From: AC-32 sp963772975
GTDB taxonomy: Bacteria; Actinomycetota; Thermoleophilia; Gaiellales; Gaiellaceae
Direction: 5' to 3'
Length of the DNA: 64,000 nt
NCBI GenBank assembly: GCA_963772975.1
Contig: CAVYZH010000004.1
Span: forward strand, 62,001-126,000
Shown here piece after piece: positions 54,466 to 62,652 of the stretch. Position 1 is the stretch's first letter. Every line of letters begins with the position of its first letter. A program made the position numbers and the translations under genes. The notes beneath the pieces were generated by a model that made no database searches, was not told the origin of the DNA, and saw only the letters and a program-made list of their open reading frames with translations.

Positions 54466-55166
54466 CCGGCGACGACCGCCCGACCGACGACTACCGCTCG
54501 CAGTACCCGTCGCCGAGCTACCCGCCGCTGCTCCAGCCCTCGCAGCAGGAGCACCAGTCGCGCAACCCGCTCGACCGGCTGACGGCCGGGCTGCCGCGGC
54601 CGTGGCGGATCGCGATCGACTGGATCGTGACCATCGCCGGCGCGATCGCGATCGTGCTCGCGATCAAGGCCTGGGTGGTCAACCCGTACCGGATCCCGTC
54701 CTCCTCGATGGAGCCGACGCTGCATTGCGCGCGGCCGGGCCAGGGCTGTGAGGCCCGCCTCTCCGACCGCGTGCTCGCCAACCGCTTCATCTACCACTTC
54801 CGCGATCCGCATCGGGGCGAGATCGTCGTCTTCAACACGCCGCCCGCCGCGCAGGAGATGTGCGGTGCGAGCGGCACGTTCGTCAAGCGGCTGATCGGCC
54901 TGCCCGGCGAGACGGTCACCGAGCGCGACGGCGGCTTCGTGTACATCAACGGCAGGCGGCTGAACGAGTCCTACATCAAGCCCGACCGGCGCGCGCGCGA
55001 CTCCACCACCGGCACCTGGCACGTGCCCAAGGGGAGCTACTTCTTCATGGGAGACAACCGCGGCGAGTCGTGCGACTCTCGCCGCTGGGGCTCGGTGCCG
55101 CGTAAGAACCTGATCGGCAAGGTGTTCGCGACGTACTGGCCGCCGAACCGCGTCGCGCTCCACTGA
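54462..55166 (+). CDS. lepB: Signal peptidase I, first of a tandem pair
   Basis: 234 residues from GTG 54462, chosen because it overlaps the trmD stop (a GTG 36 bases upstream is also in frame). A cytoplasmic Pro/Ser/Tyr-rich N-terminus is followed by one membrane segment (IDWIVTIAGAIAIVLAIKAW). Then come the catalytic Ser box SSSMEPTL and Lys box TFVKRLIGLPGE, and FFMGDNRGESCDSR. It cleaves signal peptides outside the membrane. A second copy follows directly. Confidence 0.93.
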   Translation: MTGDDRPTDDYRSQYPSPSYPPLLQPSQQEHQSRNPLDRLTAGLPRPWRIAIDWIVTIAGAIAIVLAIKAWVVNPYRIPSSSMEPTLHCARPGQGCEARLSDRVLANRFIYHFRDPHRGEIVVFNTPPAAQEMCGASGTFVKRLIGLPGETVTERDGGFVYINGRRLNESYIKPDRRARDSTTGTWHVPKGSYFFMGDNRGESCDSRRWGSVPRKNLIGKVFATYWPPNRVALH

Positions 55167-55231
55167 GAAACCCGGTCGACCGGCTGACCGAGGGCCTGCC
55201 GAGGTCCTGGCGGATCGCGATCGACTGGGTC

Positions 55232-55777
55232 GTGACGATCGCCGTCGCGATCGGGCTCGTGCTGGCGATCAAGACCTGGGTCGTCAACCCGTACAAGATC
55301 CCGTCTGCGTCGATGGAGCCGACGCTCCATTGCGCGCGGCCGGGCGTCGGCTGCGAGTCGCGCTTCTCCGACCGAGTGCTGGCCAACCGCTTCATCTACC
55401 GGTTCCGCGACCCCCACCGCGGCGAGATCGTGGTCTTCAGGACGCCGCCCGCGGCGAAGAAGGAGTGCGGGGAGGGCGGCGTCTTCGTCAAACGGCTGAT
55501 CGGCCTGCCGGGCGACCTCGTCCACGAGGACGAGAAGGGCTTCATCTTGATCAACCATAAGAAGCTGGACGAGCCGTACATCCAACAGAAGCGGCGCGAC
55601 CGCGACACCGCCAATCGGGAGGAGACCTGGCGCGTGCCGTTCGGGCAGTACTTCTTCATGGGCGACAACCGCGGCGACTCGTGCGACTCGCGGCGCTGGG
55701 GTTCCGTGCCGCGCAAGAACCTGATCGGGCCCGTGTTCGCGACCTACTGGCCTCCGAACCGAATCACGCTCCGCTAG
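55232..55777 (+). CDS. lepB: Signal peptidase I, second of a tandem pair, start uncertain
   Basis: 181 residues from GTG 55232. It has ASMEPTL (Ser), VFVKRLIGLPGD (Lys) and YFFMGDNRGDSCDSR. Similarity to the first copy continues upstream of the GTG (RNPVDRLTEGLPRSWRIAIDW) right up to the first gene's stop at 55166, in frame and without any ATG, GTG or TTG. CTG 55163 is the only near-cognate codon. Either initiation is non-standard or the front has been lost and a shortened membrane helix is used. Confidence 0.85.
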   Translation: MTIAVAIGLVLAIKTWVVNPYKIPSASMEPTLHCARPGVGCESRFSDRVLANRFIYRFRDPHRGEIVVFRTPPAAKKECGEGGVFVKRLIGLPGDLVHEDEKGFILINHKKLDEPYIQQKRRDRDTANREETWRVPFGQYFFMGDNRGDSCDSRRWGSVPRKNLIGPVFATYWPPNRITLR

Positions 55778-55801
55778 CATTCCGCGTCGGCCCGACGGGC
55801 C
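55775..55801 (+). promoter_or_regulatory. rplS promoter and leader hairpin
   Basis: TAGCAT (55775-55780) can serve as a -10 box. A 5-bp hairpin, GGCCC/GGGCC with a GAC loop (55789-55801), then TCTTTCT lies just before the rplS ATG. It may be a remnant terminator of lepB or an rplS leader structure. Confidence 0.35.
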
Positions 55802-55808
55802 TCTTTCT

Positions 55809-56414
55809 ATGAGCAAAGTGATCGACAGCCTCGAGCAGCAACAGCTGCGGACGAACCTGCCGCCGTTCAAGGCCGGGGACACCGTCCGTGTGCACTTCCA
55901 GGTGATCGAGGGCCAGCGCCGCCGCGTGCAGGTCTTCGAGGGCATCGTGCTCAAGCGCCAGGGTGCCGGCGTGCGCGAGACGTTCACCGTGCGCAAGCAG
56001 TCGTTTGGCGTCGGCGTCGAGCGGACGTTCCCGGTGCACTCGCCGAAGATCGAGCGCATCGAGGTGACCGCGATCGGCGACGTCAATCGCGCGAAGCTCT
56101 ACTACCTGCGCGGCAAGGTGGGCAAGCGGGCGCGCGTGCGCGCGCGGCGCGGCGTTGCGCTGCCGGAGTCGGAGCTGCTGACGAGCGCTGGCGCGATGCC
56201 GCCCGAGGGCAAAGAGGTCGACGAGGAGCTCGTCGCCGAGGCCGCGGAAGCCGCCGAGGTGGAAGAGGCTCCCGCCGAGGAGCCGGCCGCCGATGAGCCG
56301 GCAGCGGAGGAGCCGCGCCCCGAGCCCGTGTCCGCGGTCGAGCCCGAGCCAGAGCCGGACGAGGAGCCGGCCGAGGCCGAGCCCGAAGAGGCCGAGCCTG
56401 CCGGCAAGGAGTGA
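55809..56414 (+). CDS. rplS: 50S ribosomal protein L19 with acidic C-terminal extension
   Basis: 201 residues, against about 115 for ordinary L19. Residues 1-115 are standard L19: PPFKAGDTVRVHF, RVQVFEGIVLKRQGAG, FTVRKQSFGVGVERTFPVHSP and YYLRGKVGKRARV. From about residue 120 a tail of about 80 residues, mainly Glu, Pro and Ala, follows. It mirrors the acidic N-terminal extension of RibH. L19 lies at the 30S-50S interface, so a long acidic tail there would be unusual. Confidence 0.93.
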   Translation: MSKVIDSLEQQQLRTNLPPFKAGDTVRVHFQVIEGQRRRVQVFEGIVLKRQGAGVRETFTVRKQSFGVGVERTFPVHSPKIERIEVTAIGDVNRAKLYYLRGKVGKRARVRARRGVALPESELLTSAGAMPPEGKEVDEELVAEAAEAAEVEEAPAEEPAADEPAAEEPRPEPVSAVEPEPEPDEEPAEAEPEEAEPAGKE

Positions 56415-56426
56415 CGAAAGCGTCAC
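56411..56426 (+). terminator. Hairpin overlapping the rplS stop
   Basis: GTGACG and CGTCAC pair around an AAAG loop; the stop codon is part of the left arm. No T-tract. It is a candidate terminator ahead of rnhB. Confidence 0.45.
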
Positions 56427-56455
56427 AAGCGCTGGGCGCCGGCTGAGCGCGGCGC

Positions 56456-56461
56456 TATCCT
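56456..56461 (+). promoter_or_regulatory. -10 box of rnhB, leaderless
   Basis: TATCCT ends 8 bases before GTG 56469; no ribosome-binding site is present. Confidence 0.55.
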
Positions 56462-56468
56462 CGCGCCC

Positions 56469-57098
56469 GTGGCCCGCCGCACCGGACGCAAGCTCCTGCA
56501 GTTCGACCGCAAGCTCGGCGCGCGCTTCGTGGCCGGCGCCGACGAGGCGGGGCGCGGGCCGCTCGCCGGGCCGCTGCTCGTGGCGGGCGTGTTGCTCGAC
56601 TACGCGAAGCTGCGCGACCACAAGGTTCGCCCGCTCGCCTGCCTGAACGACTCGAAGCAGTGCAGCGAGGCCGAGCGCGAGGAGCTCTACCGCGCAGTGA
56701 TCGGCTGCGCGGAGCGGGTGGTCGTGCGCGCCGTGCCGTCCTCGCAGATCGACCGCGCCGGGCTGCACCGGTCGAACCTGGCCGGCCTGCGCTCAGTGCT
56801 GGCCGAGTTGACACCCCCGGCCGACGTATGCCTCGTCGACGGCTTCCGGCTCGGGCCGCTGGCACCCGAGCACCGCGCGGTCGTGGACGGCGACGAGAAG
56901 AGCGCGGCGATCGCGGCGGCCTCGATCGTGGCCAAGGTGACGCGCGACCGAATCATGCGGCGGATGGACGCGCTCTACCCGGCGTACGGTTTCCGCTCGC
57001 ACGTCGGCTACATCACGCCTGGCCACTCGGCCGTGGTGCGCGAGATCGGCCCCTCGGAGATCCACCGTCGCAGCTTCAACGCGCTCTGCTACGCCTAA
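56469..57098 (+). CDS. rnhB: Ribonuclease HII
   Basis: 209 residues. The catalytic motif GADEAGRGPLAGPLLVAGV supplies Asp and Glu; further acidic residues are in CLVDGFR and the metal-site region GDEKSAAIAAASIVAKVTRD. It removes ribonucleotides from DNA. It is followed by yraN, as in many bacteria. Confidence 0.95.
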   Translation: MARRTGRKLLQFDRKLGARFVAGADEAGRGPLAGPLLVAGVLLDYAKLRDHKVRPLACLNDSKQCSEAEREELYRAVIGCAERVVVRAVPSSQIDRAGLHRSNLAGLRSVLAELTPPADVCLVDGFRLGPLAPEHRAVVDGDEKSAAIAAASIVAKVTRDRIMRRMDALYPAYGFRSHVGYITPGHSAVVREIGPSEIHRRSFNALCYA

Positions 57099-57099
57099 C

Positions 57100-57435
57100 A
57101 CGTCGGCCGTAGGCCGGGCGGCCGAGCGGCGCGCGTGGTGGCACTACCGCCTGCGCGGCTACCGGATCCTCGACCGCAACGTCTGGAGCGGTGGGAACGA
57201 GCTCGACCTGGTCGTCCGCCGCGGCCGGCGGCTCGCGTTTGTCGAGGTGAAGGCGAAGGGCGGGGCGGGACGGGGCGATCCGCTGGAGATGGTTACCGAG
57301 GAGAAGCAGCGCCGCCTGCGCCGGGCCGCCGAGGCGTGGCTCGCCGCGCATCCCGAGGTGTCCGGGCTCGAGGCGCGCTTCGACGTCGTCGCCGTCCGCG
57401 ACGGTCGCGTGGAGTGCATCAGGCAGGCGTTCTAG
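57100..57435 (+). CDS. yraN: YraN (UPF0102) family protein, no standard start codon
   Basis: The frame reads VGRAAERRAWWHYRLRGYRI, then GGNELDLVVRRGRRLAFVEVKAKG, the ELD...EVK motif of this endonuclease-fold family. It ends FDVVAVRDGRVECIRQAF, about 110 residues. No ATG, GTG or TTG occurs in frame near the N-terminus; the first GTG (57247) would remove the front half of the domain. A rare start codon or a base error near 57095-57110 would explain this. It follows rnhB as usual. Confidence 0.78.
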   Translation, partial: TSAVGRAAERRAWWHYRLRGYRILDRNVWSGGNELDLVVRRGRRLAFVEVKAKGGAGRGDPLEMVTEEKQRRLRRAAEAWLAAHPEVSGLEARFDVVAVRDGRVECIRQAF

Positions 57436-57460
57436 CCGCCCTGTCGAACCGGGCGAGGCC

Positions 57461-58573
57461 GTGGCCTCGACCCAGGACGCGCTCTACCGGCGCATCGACC
57501 TCGACCTCTCATGGTCCGAGTCCGACCTTCCCGAGCGGGAGCGGACGAAGCACGTCAACCGGCTGCATCCCTACCTCGGCAAGTTCATCCCGCAGCTGGT
57601 CGAGGCGCTCCTCTCGCGCCACGTTCCCGACGGTGGGCGCGTGCTCGACCCGTTCGCGGGCTCAGGGACGACGCTCGTGCAAGGGCTCGAATCCGGCCAC
57701 GACGCGACCGGCGCGGACGTCGCGCCGTTCAACTGCCTGCTGATGCGCGTGAAGACCCGGGAGTACAACCCGTTCGTGCTCGAGTCCGAGCTGCGCGACG
57801 CGCTTGCGCGGCTCGACCGGTTCGAGCTCGCGCGGCCGAGTGGTCAGGTCTCGACATTCGTCCGTGACTGGTATGCGCCGCAGGCGGCGGCGGAGCTGCT
57901 CTTCTTCCGCGCCCTCGTCGAGGACTACGAGCATGCCGACGTCCTGAAGGTCGTGTTGGCCCGCGCGGCGCGATCGGCACGGCGGACGACCCACTTCGAC
58001 CTCGACTTCCCGCGGAAGCCCCAGAAGACGCCGTACTGGTGCCATAAGCACCGGCGCGAGTGCAAGCCGGTCGGCGAGGCTCGCCGCTTCCTGCGCCGTT
58101 ACGCACTCGACACGCTCGTCCGGGTGAAGGAGTTCGCTCGCGTGCGTGCGCGGGGGCGCGAGGCGGTCGTGCTCCACGGCGACGCGCGCGAGCTCGACTT
58201 CGGCTCCGGCTTCGACGGCGTCGTCACCTCGCCGCCGTATCCGGGCCTGATCGACTACCACGAGCAGCACCGTTACGCGTACGAGCTGCTCGGGCTGGAG
58301 GAGTTCCGCGAGCTCGAGCTCGGCAAGGGCTCGTCGCGCGCGGCGCTGGCCGCATACGTCGAGAGCGTGGTGGCGGTACTGGCGAACGTTCGCGGCGCGC
58401 TGCGGCCGGGCGCGCCGGTGGTGATCGTGATCAACGACCGCCGCGAGCTCTACCCCGAGATCCTTGAGCGCGCGGGTTTGAAGCTCGAGGAGCGCTACCG
58501 GCGGCACGTGAACCGGCGCACCGGGCGGCGAGCCGGTGAGTTCTTCGAAGACGTGCTCGTCGCGCGGGCCTAG
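57461..58573 (+). CDS. Orphan site-specific DNA methyltransferase (N4/N6 type)
   Basis: 370 residues. HPYLGKFIPQLVEALL leads to the AdoMet motif VLDPFAGSGTTLVQG (about residues 61-75). The catalytic motif TSPPY lies near residues 254-258, as in N4-cytosine or N6-adenine amino-methyltransferases. A CxxH-like and basic central insert may bind DNA. GTG start. No restriction enzyme or specificity gene is nearby. The next genes are comM and dprA, both involved in handling incoming DNA. Confidence 0.82.
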   Translation: MASTQDALYRRIDLDLSWSESDLPERERTKHVNRLHPYLGKFIPQLVEALLSRHVPDGGRVLDPFAGSGTTLVQGLESGHDATGADVAPFNCLLMRVKTREYNPFVLESELRDALARLDRFELARPSGQVSTFVRDWYAPQAAAELLFFRALVEDYEHADVLKVVLARAARSARRTTHFDLDFPRKPQKTPYWCHKHRRECKPVGEARRFLRRYALDTLVRVKEFARVRARGREAVVLHGDARELDFGSGFDGVVTSPPYPGLIDYHEQHRYAYELLGLEEFRELELGKGSSRAALAAYVESVVAVLANVRGALRPGAPVVIVINDRRELYPEILERAGLKLEERYRRHVNRRTGRRAGEFFEDVLVARA

Positions 58574-58582
58574 AAGCTCCAC

Positions 58583-58610
58583 TCTCGGCACAGAGCCGTC
58601 ACAGACACGT
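58583..58610 (-). repeat. 27-28 bp motif shared with the ribE upstream region, copy 2
   Basis: The - strand reading matches 2817-2843 in a 14-base and a 9-base block. Here it lies 14 bases upstream of the comM -10 box, in the opposite orientation to the gene relative to ribE. Confidence 0.55.
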
Positions 58611-58624
58611 ATCAGGTTCGTGCC

Positions 58625-58630
58625 TAGCGT
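58625..58630 (+). promoter_or_regulatory. -10 box of comM, leaderless
   Basis: TAGCGT ends 7 bases before GTG 58637, fixing that start over the overlapping out-of-frame ATG at 58635. Confidence 0.5.
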
Positions 58631-58636
58631 GGCCAT

Positions 58637-60106
58637 GTGCTCGCTCGCACCGTCACGCATGCACTCGTCGGGCTCGACGCCCGCCGCGTCGAGGTCGAGG
58701 CGCACCTGCAGCTCGGTGTGCCGGCGTTCGCGATCGTCGGCCTGGCCGATCGCGCCTGCCAGGAGGCGAAGGAACGCGTCCGCTCGGGGATCGCGTCGGC
58801 CGAGCTCGAGTGGCCCGTGCGCCGCATTACGGTCAACCTCGCGCCCGCGGAGCTGCGCAAGGAGGGCTCGGGTTTTGACCTGCCGATCGCGCTGGCGGTG
58901 CTGGCGGCTTCGCGTCAAGTGCCGCCCGAGGCGCTGGGCGGGCATGCGGCGGTCGGTGAGCTCGCGCTGGACGGGCGGCTGCGGCCGGTCGGCGGGGTGT
59001 TCGCGGCCGCGGAGGGCGCGCGGCAGTCTGGGCTCTCGCGGCTCCTGTGCGCTGCGGAGTGCGCGGCGGAGGCTGCGCTGGCCGGGATCGAGCCCGTCCC
59101 GGTGCACCACCTGGCGGAGGCGGTGGCCTACTTGCGCGGCGAGTGGCAGCCGCCTCCGCCCGACGAGCTCGCGCCGTCGCCGCTGAACGGCTCAGAGCCG
59201 GCCGGGCCGGATCTCGCCGAGGTACGCGGCCAGGAGCGTGCCCGGCGCGCGCTCGAGCTGGCGGCGGCGGGCAGTCACAACCTGCTGCTCGGCGGGCCGC
59301 CCGGCACGGGCAAGACGATGCTCGCGCGCCGACTTCCCGGGATTCTGCCGCGGCTGCCGCCGGACGAGGCGCTCGAGGTGACGCGGATCCATTCGGTCGC
59401 GGGGCTGCTCCCGCCCGGCCGGCCGCTCGTGTCCGTGCCGCCGTTTCGGGCGCCGCACCACACGGCCTCGGTGGCCTCGATCGTCGGCGGCGGCTCGTCC
59501 CCGCGCCCAGGAGAGGCAAGCCTTGCGCACCGCGGCGTGCTCTTCCTCGACGAGCTGGCCGAGTTCCCGCGCAACGCGCTCGAGGCCCTGCGCCAACCGC
59601 TGGAGGACGGCGCGATCTCGATCGCACGGGTCGGCGGCAAGATCGTCTTCCCGGCCCGCTTTCAGCTCGTGGCGACGATGAACCTCTGTCCGTGCGGAGC
59701 GCGCGGCGATCCCGCGGCCGAGTGTTCCTGCTCCGCGGCTCGCCTCGCCGCGTACCGAGACAAGCTCTCGCGGGCGCTGCTCGACCGGTTCGACCTCGTG
59801 GTCACGGTGCCTCGTCCACGCGCCCGCGAGCTCGAGGGCGCGCCGGGCGAGCGCTCGGACGCGGTACGCGAGCGGGTCACGACCGCGCGCTCGCGGGCGC
59901 GCGGGGAACCGCTGCGGCGGTCGCGCGAGGCAAACGAGCTCTTGAGCCGCGCCGTCGAGCGGCTACCGCTGTCCGCCCGAGGCCGTGCGCGCGTCGCCCG
60001 CGTCTCGCGAACGATCGCGCTGCTCGCCGGCGTGAAGGAGGTCGGTACCGCCCAGGTCGCGGAAGCGCTCTCGTATCGCTCGCCGACGGAGCTCGGTACA
60101 CCGTGA
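58637..60106 (+). CDS. comM: ComM / YifB family AAA+ ATPase
   Basis: 489 residues. An N-terminal Lon-protease-like fold precedes the Mg-chelatase-type AAA+ module: Walker A GGPPGTGKTM, Walker B VLFLDELAEF, and the cysteine cluster CPCGARGDPAAECSC. ComM is a branch-migration helicase that promotes recombination of imported DNA. It overlaps dprA by 4 bases. Confidence 0.94.
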   Translation: MLARTVTHALVGLDARRVEVEAHLQLGVPAFAIVGLADRACQEAKERVRSGIASAELEWPVRRITVNLAPAELRKEGSGFDLPIALAVLAASRQVPPEALGGHAAVGELALDGRLRPVGGVFAAAEGARQSGLSRLLCAAECAAEAALAGIEPVPVHHLAEAVAYLRGEWQPPPPDELAPSPLNGSEPAGPDLAEVRGQERARRALELAAAGSHNLLLGGPPGTGKTMLARRLPGILPRLPPDEALEVTRIHSVAGLLPPGRPLVSVPPFRAPHHTASVASIVGGGSSPRPGEASLAHRGVLFLDELAEFPRNALEALRQPLEDGAISIARVGGKIVFPARFQLVATMNLCPCGARGDPAAECSCSAARLAAYRDKLSRALLDRFDLVVTVPRPRARELEGAPGERSDAVRERVTTARSRARGEPLRRSREANELLSRAVERLPLSARGRARVARVSRTIALLAGVKEVGTAQVAEALSYRSPTELGTP

Positions 60107-61095
60107 GCGACCTGGCCCTGGCCGCGTTTGCGGCGGAGACGGGTGGTCACGTCGTCGAGGAGCCGCGCGAGCGGCGCTTCGAGCGGTTCCGCCGCGAGTT
60201 CGACGAGGAGGCCTTTCGCTCGACGCTGGCGGCGCGGAGGTTGCGATTCGTCGGGCGAAGCGAGGCTGGATACCCGTCACTGCTGCGGGAGCTGTACGAC
60301 CCTCCGCCCGGGTTGTTCCTACGCGGCTCGGGCGCGGCCGAGCTGCTCGGGCAACCGGGCGTGGCGATCGTCGGCGCACGCGTCTGCTCGTCGTACGGGT
60401 CGCAGGTCGCGCGCCTGCTCGGGCGAGAGCTGGCGGCAGCCGGGCTCGTGGTCGTCAGCGGCCTCGCGCGCGGGATCGACGGCGAGGCACACCGCGGCGC
60501 GCTCGAGGCAGGCGGTCGCACGGTGGCGGTGCTCGGCTGCGGCGTCGACCGCGACTATCCGGCCGCCCACGCGCAGCTCGCGACTCGCATCGGGGAGCAG
60601 GGCCTCGTCGTCTCGGAATACGCACCCGGCGTCGAGCCCGCGCCCTGGAGGTTCCCGGCCCGCAACCGGATCATCGCCGGGCTCGCGGAGGCCTCGGTCG
60701 TGGTCGAGGCGCGTGAGCGCAGCGGCGCTCTGATCACTGCCGACTTCGCGCTCGAATCCGGTCGCGAGGTCTTCGCGGTGCCCGGCGAGATCACCTCGGC
60801 ACTCTCGGCGGGGACGAACGCGCTCCTGCGCCTGGGCGCGACGCCGCTCACCTCGCCAGAGGACGTGCTCGAAGCGCTCGGCGTCGTCGCCGTTTCCGCG
60901 CCGGAGCCGGAGCTCGGCGAGACACCTGCCCGGGTGCTCGAGGCGCTCGCTCGCGAGCCGAGTGGAATCGACGGGCTGATCCGCGAAACGGGCCTCGATG
61001 CTGCGGCCGTGGCGACGGCGCTGGCCAAGCTCGAGCTCGCTGGGGCCGTTGCCGAGGCCGACGGTCTCTACAGGGGGGCGAGGCCGCAGGGCTAG
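60103..61095 (+). CDS. dprA: DNA processing protein DprA
   Basis: 330 residues. The Rossmann-fold core has VAIVGARVCSSYG, VVSGLARGIDGEAHRGAL, AVLGCGVDRDYP and FPARNRIIAGLA; a winged-helix-like end follows (about residues 270-330). DprA loads RecA on single-stranded DNA taken up by transformation. GTG start overlapping comM. Confidence 0.95.
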   Translation: MSDLALAAFAAETGGHVVEEPRERRFERFRREFDEEAFRSTLAARRLRFVGRSEAGYPSLLRELYDPPPGLFLRGSGAAELLGQPGVAIVGARVCSSYGSQVARLLGRELAAAGLVVVSGLARGIDGEAHRGALEAGGRTVAVLGCGVDRDYPAAHAQLATRIGEQGLVVSEYAPGVEPAPWRFPARNRIIAGLAEASVVVEARERSGALITADFALESGREVFAVPGEITSALSAGTNALLRLGATPLTSPEDVLEALGVVAVSAPEPELGETPARVLEALAREPSGIDGLIRETGLDAAAVATALAKLELAGAVAEADGLYRGARPQG

Positions 61096-61098
61096 GAT
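61093..61098 (+). promoter_or_regulatory. -10 box of the FAD oxidoreductase gene
   Basis: TAGGAT spans the dprA stop and ends 8 bases before an in-frame ATC codon (61106), the same spacing as at other leaderless genes here. Confidence 0.45.
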
Positions 61099-61105
61099 CG
61101 CCGAC

Positions 61106-62245
61106 ATCGAGACGAGCTCGTACTGGCTTGCGGAGCCGCGCTCGCCCCTGGCGACGCCGGCCGACCGATCGGCGGGACCGGTCGACGTGGCGGTCGTCGG
61201 AGGCGGCGTGACGGGCTGCGCCTGCGCGCTCAGGCTCGCCGAGGCGGGCAAGCGCGTGCGCCTGTTCGAGGCCCGCGAGATCGCGGGCGGGGCGAGCGGG
61301 CGCAACGGCGGCTTCGCCCTGCGCGGGGGCGCTCGGGCGTACGACGTCGCGCGGAAGGAGCTGGGCGCGGAGCGGGCGCGTGCCTTCTGGGTGCTGACCG
61401 AGCGCTACCTGGAGCGGCTCGAGCAGCTGGCCGGCGACGCTTTCCGGCGCACGGGCAGCCTTCGCCTGGCTGCAGACTCAGCCGAGGCTGCCGAGCTCGA
61501 GGGCGAGTACGAGGCGCTCCGGGAGGACGGCTTCGCGGTGGAGTGGCGCGCGGAGCTCCCACAGCCCCTGGCCGGGCGCTTCGACGCCGCCATCTTCCAT
61601 CCGCCGGATGGGTCGCTTCAGCCGGCACGCTGGGTCCGGCGCCTCGCCGCGCTGGCCGTCGAGGCGGGCGCCGAGCTACGAGAGCACGAGCGCGTCGAGT
61701 CGCTGGAGGCGCTCGTAGCCGACCAGGTCGTGATCGCGACCGACGGCTACACGCACGGCCTCGTGCCCGAGCTCGACGCCGCGATCAGGCCGACTCGCGG
61801 CCAGGTGCTCGTGACCGAGCCGCTCGAGCAGCGCCTGTTCCCGTGCCCGCACTACGCGACGCACGGCTACGACTACTGGCAGCAGACGGAGGACGGGCGG
61901 CTCGTGGCCGGCGGCTTCCGAGACAAGGCCACCGACCACGAGTACACCGCAGAGGAGGCCACCACACCGCTGATCCAGGGTCACCTGGACCGCTTCGTCG
62001 CCGAACTGCTCGGCGAGGAGCCACGGATCGACCACCGCTGGGCTGGAATCTTCGGCACCACCGCCGACCGGCTGCCGCTCGTCGGGCGCCTACCCGGGAG
62101 CGAACGGGTCTGGGTCTCGGCCGGCTACTCGGGCCACGGCAACGTCCTGGGTCTCGCCTGCGGCGAGCTCGTGGCAGGCGCGATCCTGGGCGTGGCCGCG
62201 CCCGAGTTGGAGCTGTTCGACCCGGCGCGGCTACTCGGCGGCTAG
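61106..62245 (+). CDS. FAD-dependent amine/glycine oxidase-like oxidoreductase, possible ATC start
   Basis: About 379 residues. VDVAVVGGGVTGCACALRLAEAGKRVRLFEA is the dinucleotide-binding N-terminus (the GxGxxG and acidic end of strand 2). GGASGRNGGFALRGG follows, then a C-terminal WAGIFGTTADRLPLVGRLPG. This is the DadA/GlyOX/puuB-like layout. No ATG, GTG or TTG fits upstream of the FAD motif except deep inside dprA; ATC 61106 lies exactly 8 bases behind a -10 box. Substrate unknown, probably an amine or imino acid. Confidence 0.8.
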   Translation: METSSYWLAEPRSPLATPADRSAGPVDVAVVGGGVTGCACALRLAEAGKRVRLFEAREIAGGASGRNGGFALRGGARAYDVARKELGAERARAFWVLTERYLERLEQLAGDAFRRTGSLRLAADSAEAAELEGEYEALREDGFAVEWRAELPQPLAGRFDAAIFHPPDGSLQPARWVRRLAALAVEAGAELREHERVESLEALVADQVVIATDGYTHGLVPELDAAIRPTRGQVLVTEPLEQRLFPCPHYATHGYDYWQQTEDGRLVAGGFRDKATDHEYTAEEATTPLIQGHLDRFVAELLGEEPRIDHRWAGIFGTTADRLPLVGRLPGSERVWVSAGYSGHGNVLGLACGELVAGAILGVAAPELELFDPARLLGG

Positions 62246-62613
62246 CTCTCGCCGGGCGCTGGCACCGACTCGTCGGCCTGGAAGAGCGAGAACCGGTTGC
62301 CTTCGGTGTCGACGCAGCGCGCGAACCAGCCGATGGTCGGGATCGGTTGCTTGTCGTCCGCCGACCCGCCGAGGTCTCGCGCCTTCGCCATCGACGCGTC
62401 GATGTCGGAGGTGCCGAAGTAGACGATCGGCCCCGAGCCGGCCGTGTCGGGGTCAGGATAGATCGCGCCCCCGGGCTCGTTCCCCTCAAGCATGTGGTAC
62501 TCGACCGGCCCCTCCCAGGCCTGGAACTTCCAGCCGAAGAGCGACTTCCAGAACTCCATCGCCCGTGCGCCGTCCTGCGCAGGGATCTCGAAGTGCACCA
62601 GCTGCCCGTCCAT
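62242..62613 (-). CDS. VOC/glyoxalase superfamily protein
   Basis: 123 residues. It shows LVHFEIPAQDGARAMEFWKSLFGWKF, GAIYPDP and WFARCVDTEGNRFSLFQAD, the paired beta-alpha-beta modules of this fold, with His/Glu positions that can bind metal. GAAGGAGG precedes the ATG. It overlaps the oxidoreductase by 4 bases in convergent orientation. Substrate unknown. Confidence 0.88.
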   Translation of the reverse strand: MDGQLVHFEIPAQDGARAMEFWKSLFGWKFQAWEGPVEYHMLEGNEPGGAIYPDPDTAGSGPIVYFGTSDIDASMAKARDLGGSADDKQPIPTIGWFARCVDTEGNRFSLFQADESVPAPGES

Positions 62614-62652
62614 TCCGCCTCCTTCGGTCGTTGGCCGCAGCCTAACCGGCGG

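Noticed and set aside
57461..58573. Restriction-modification system
   Set aside because: Only a methyltransferase is present; no endonuclease or specificity gene lies in the neighbourhood.
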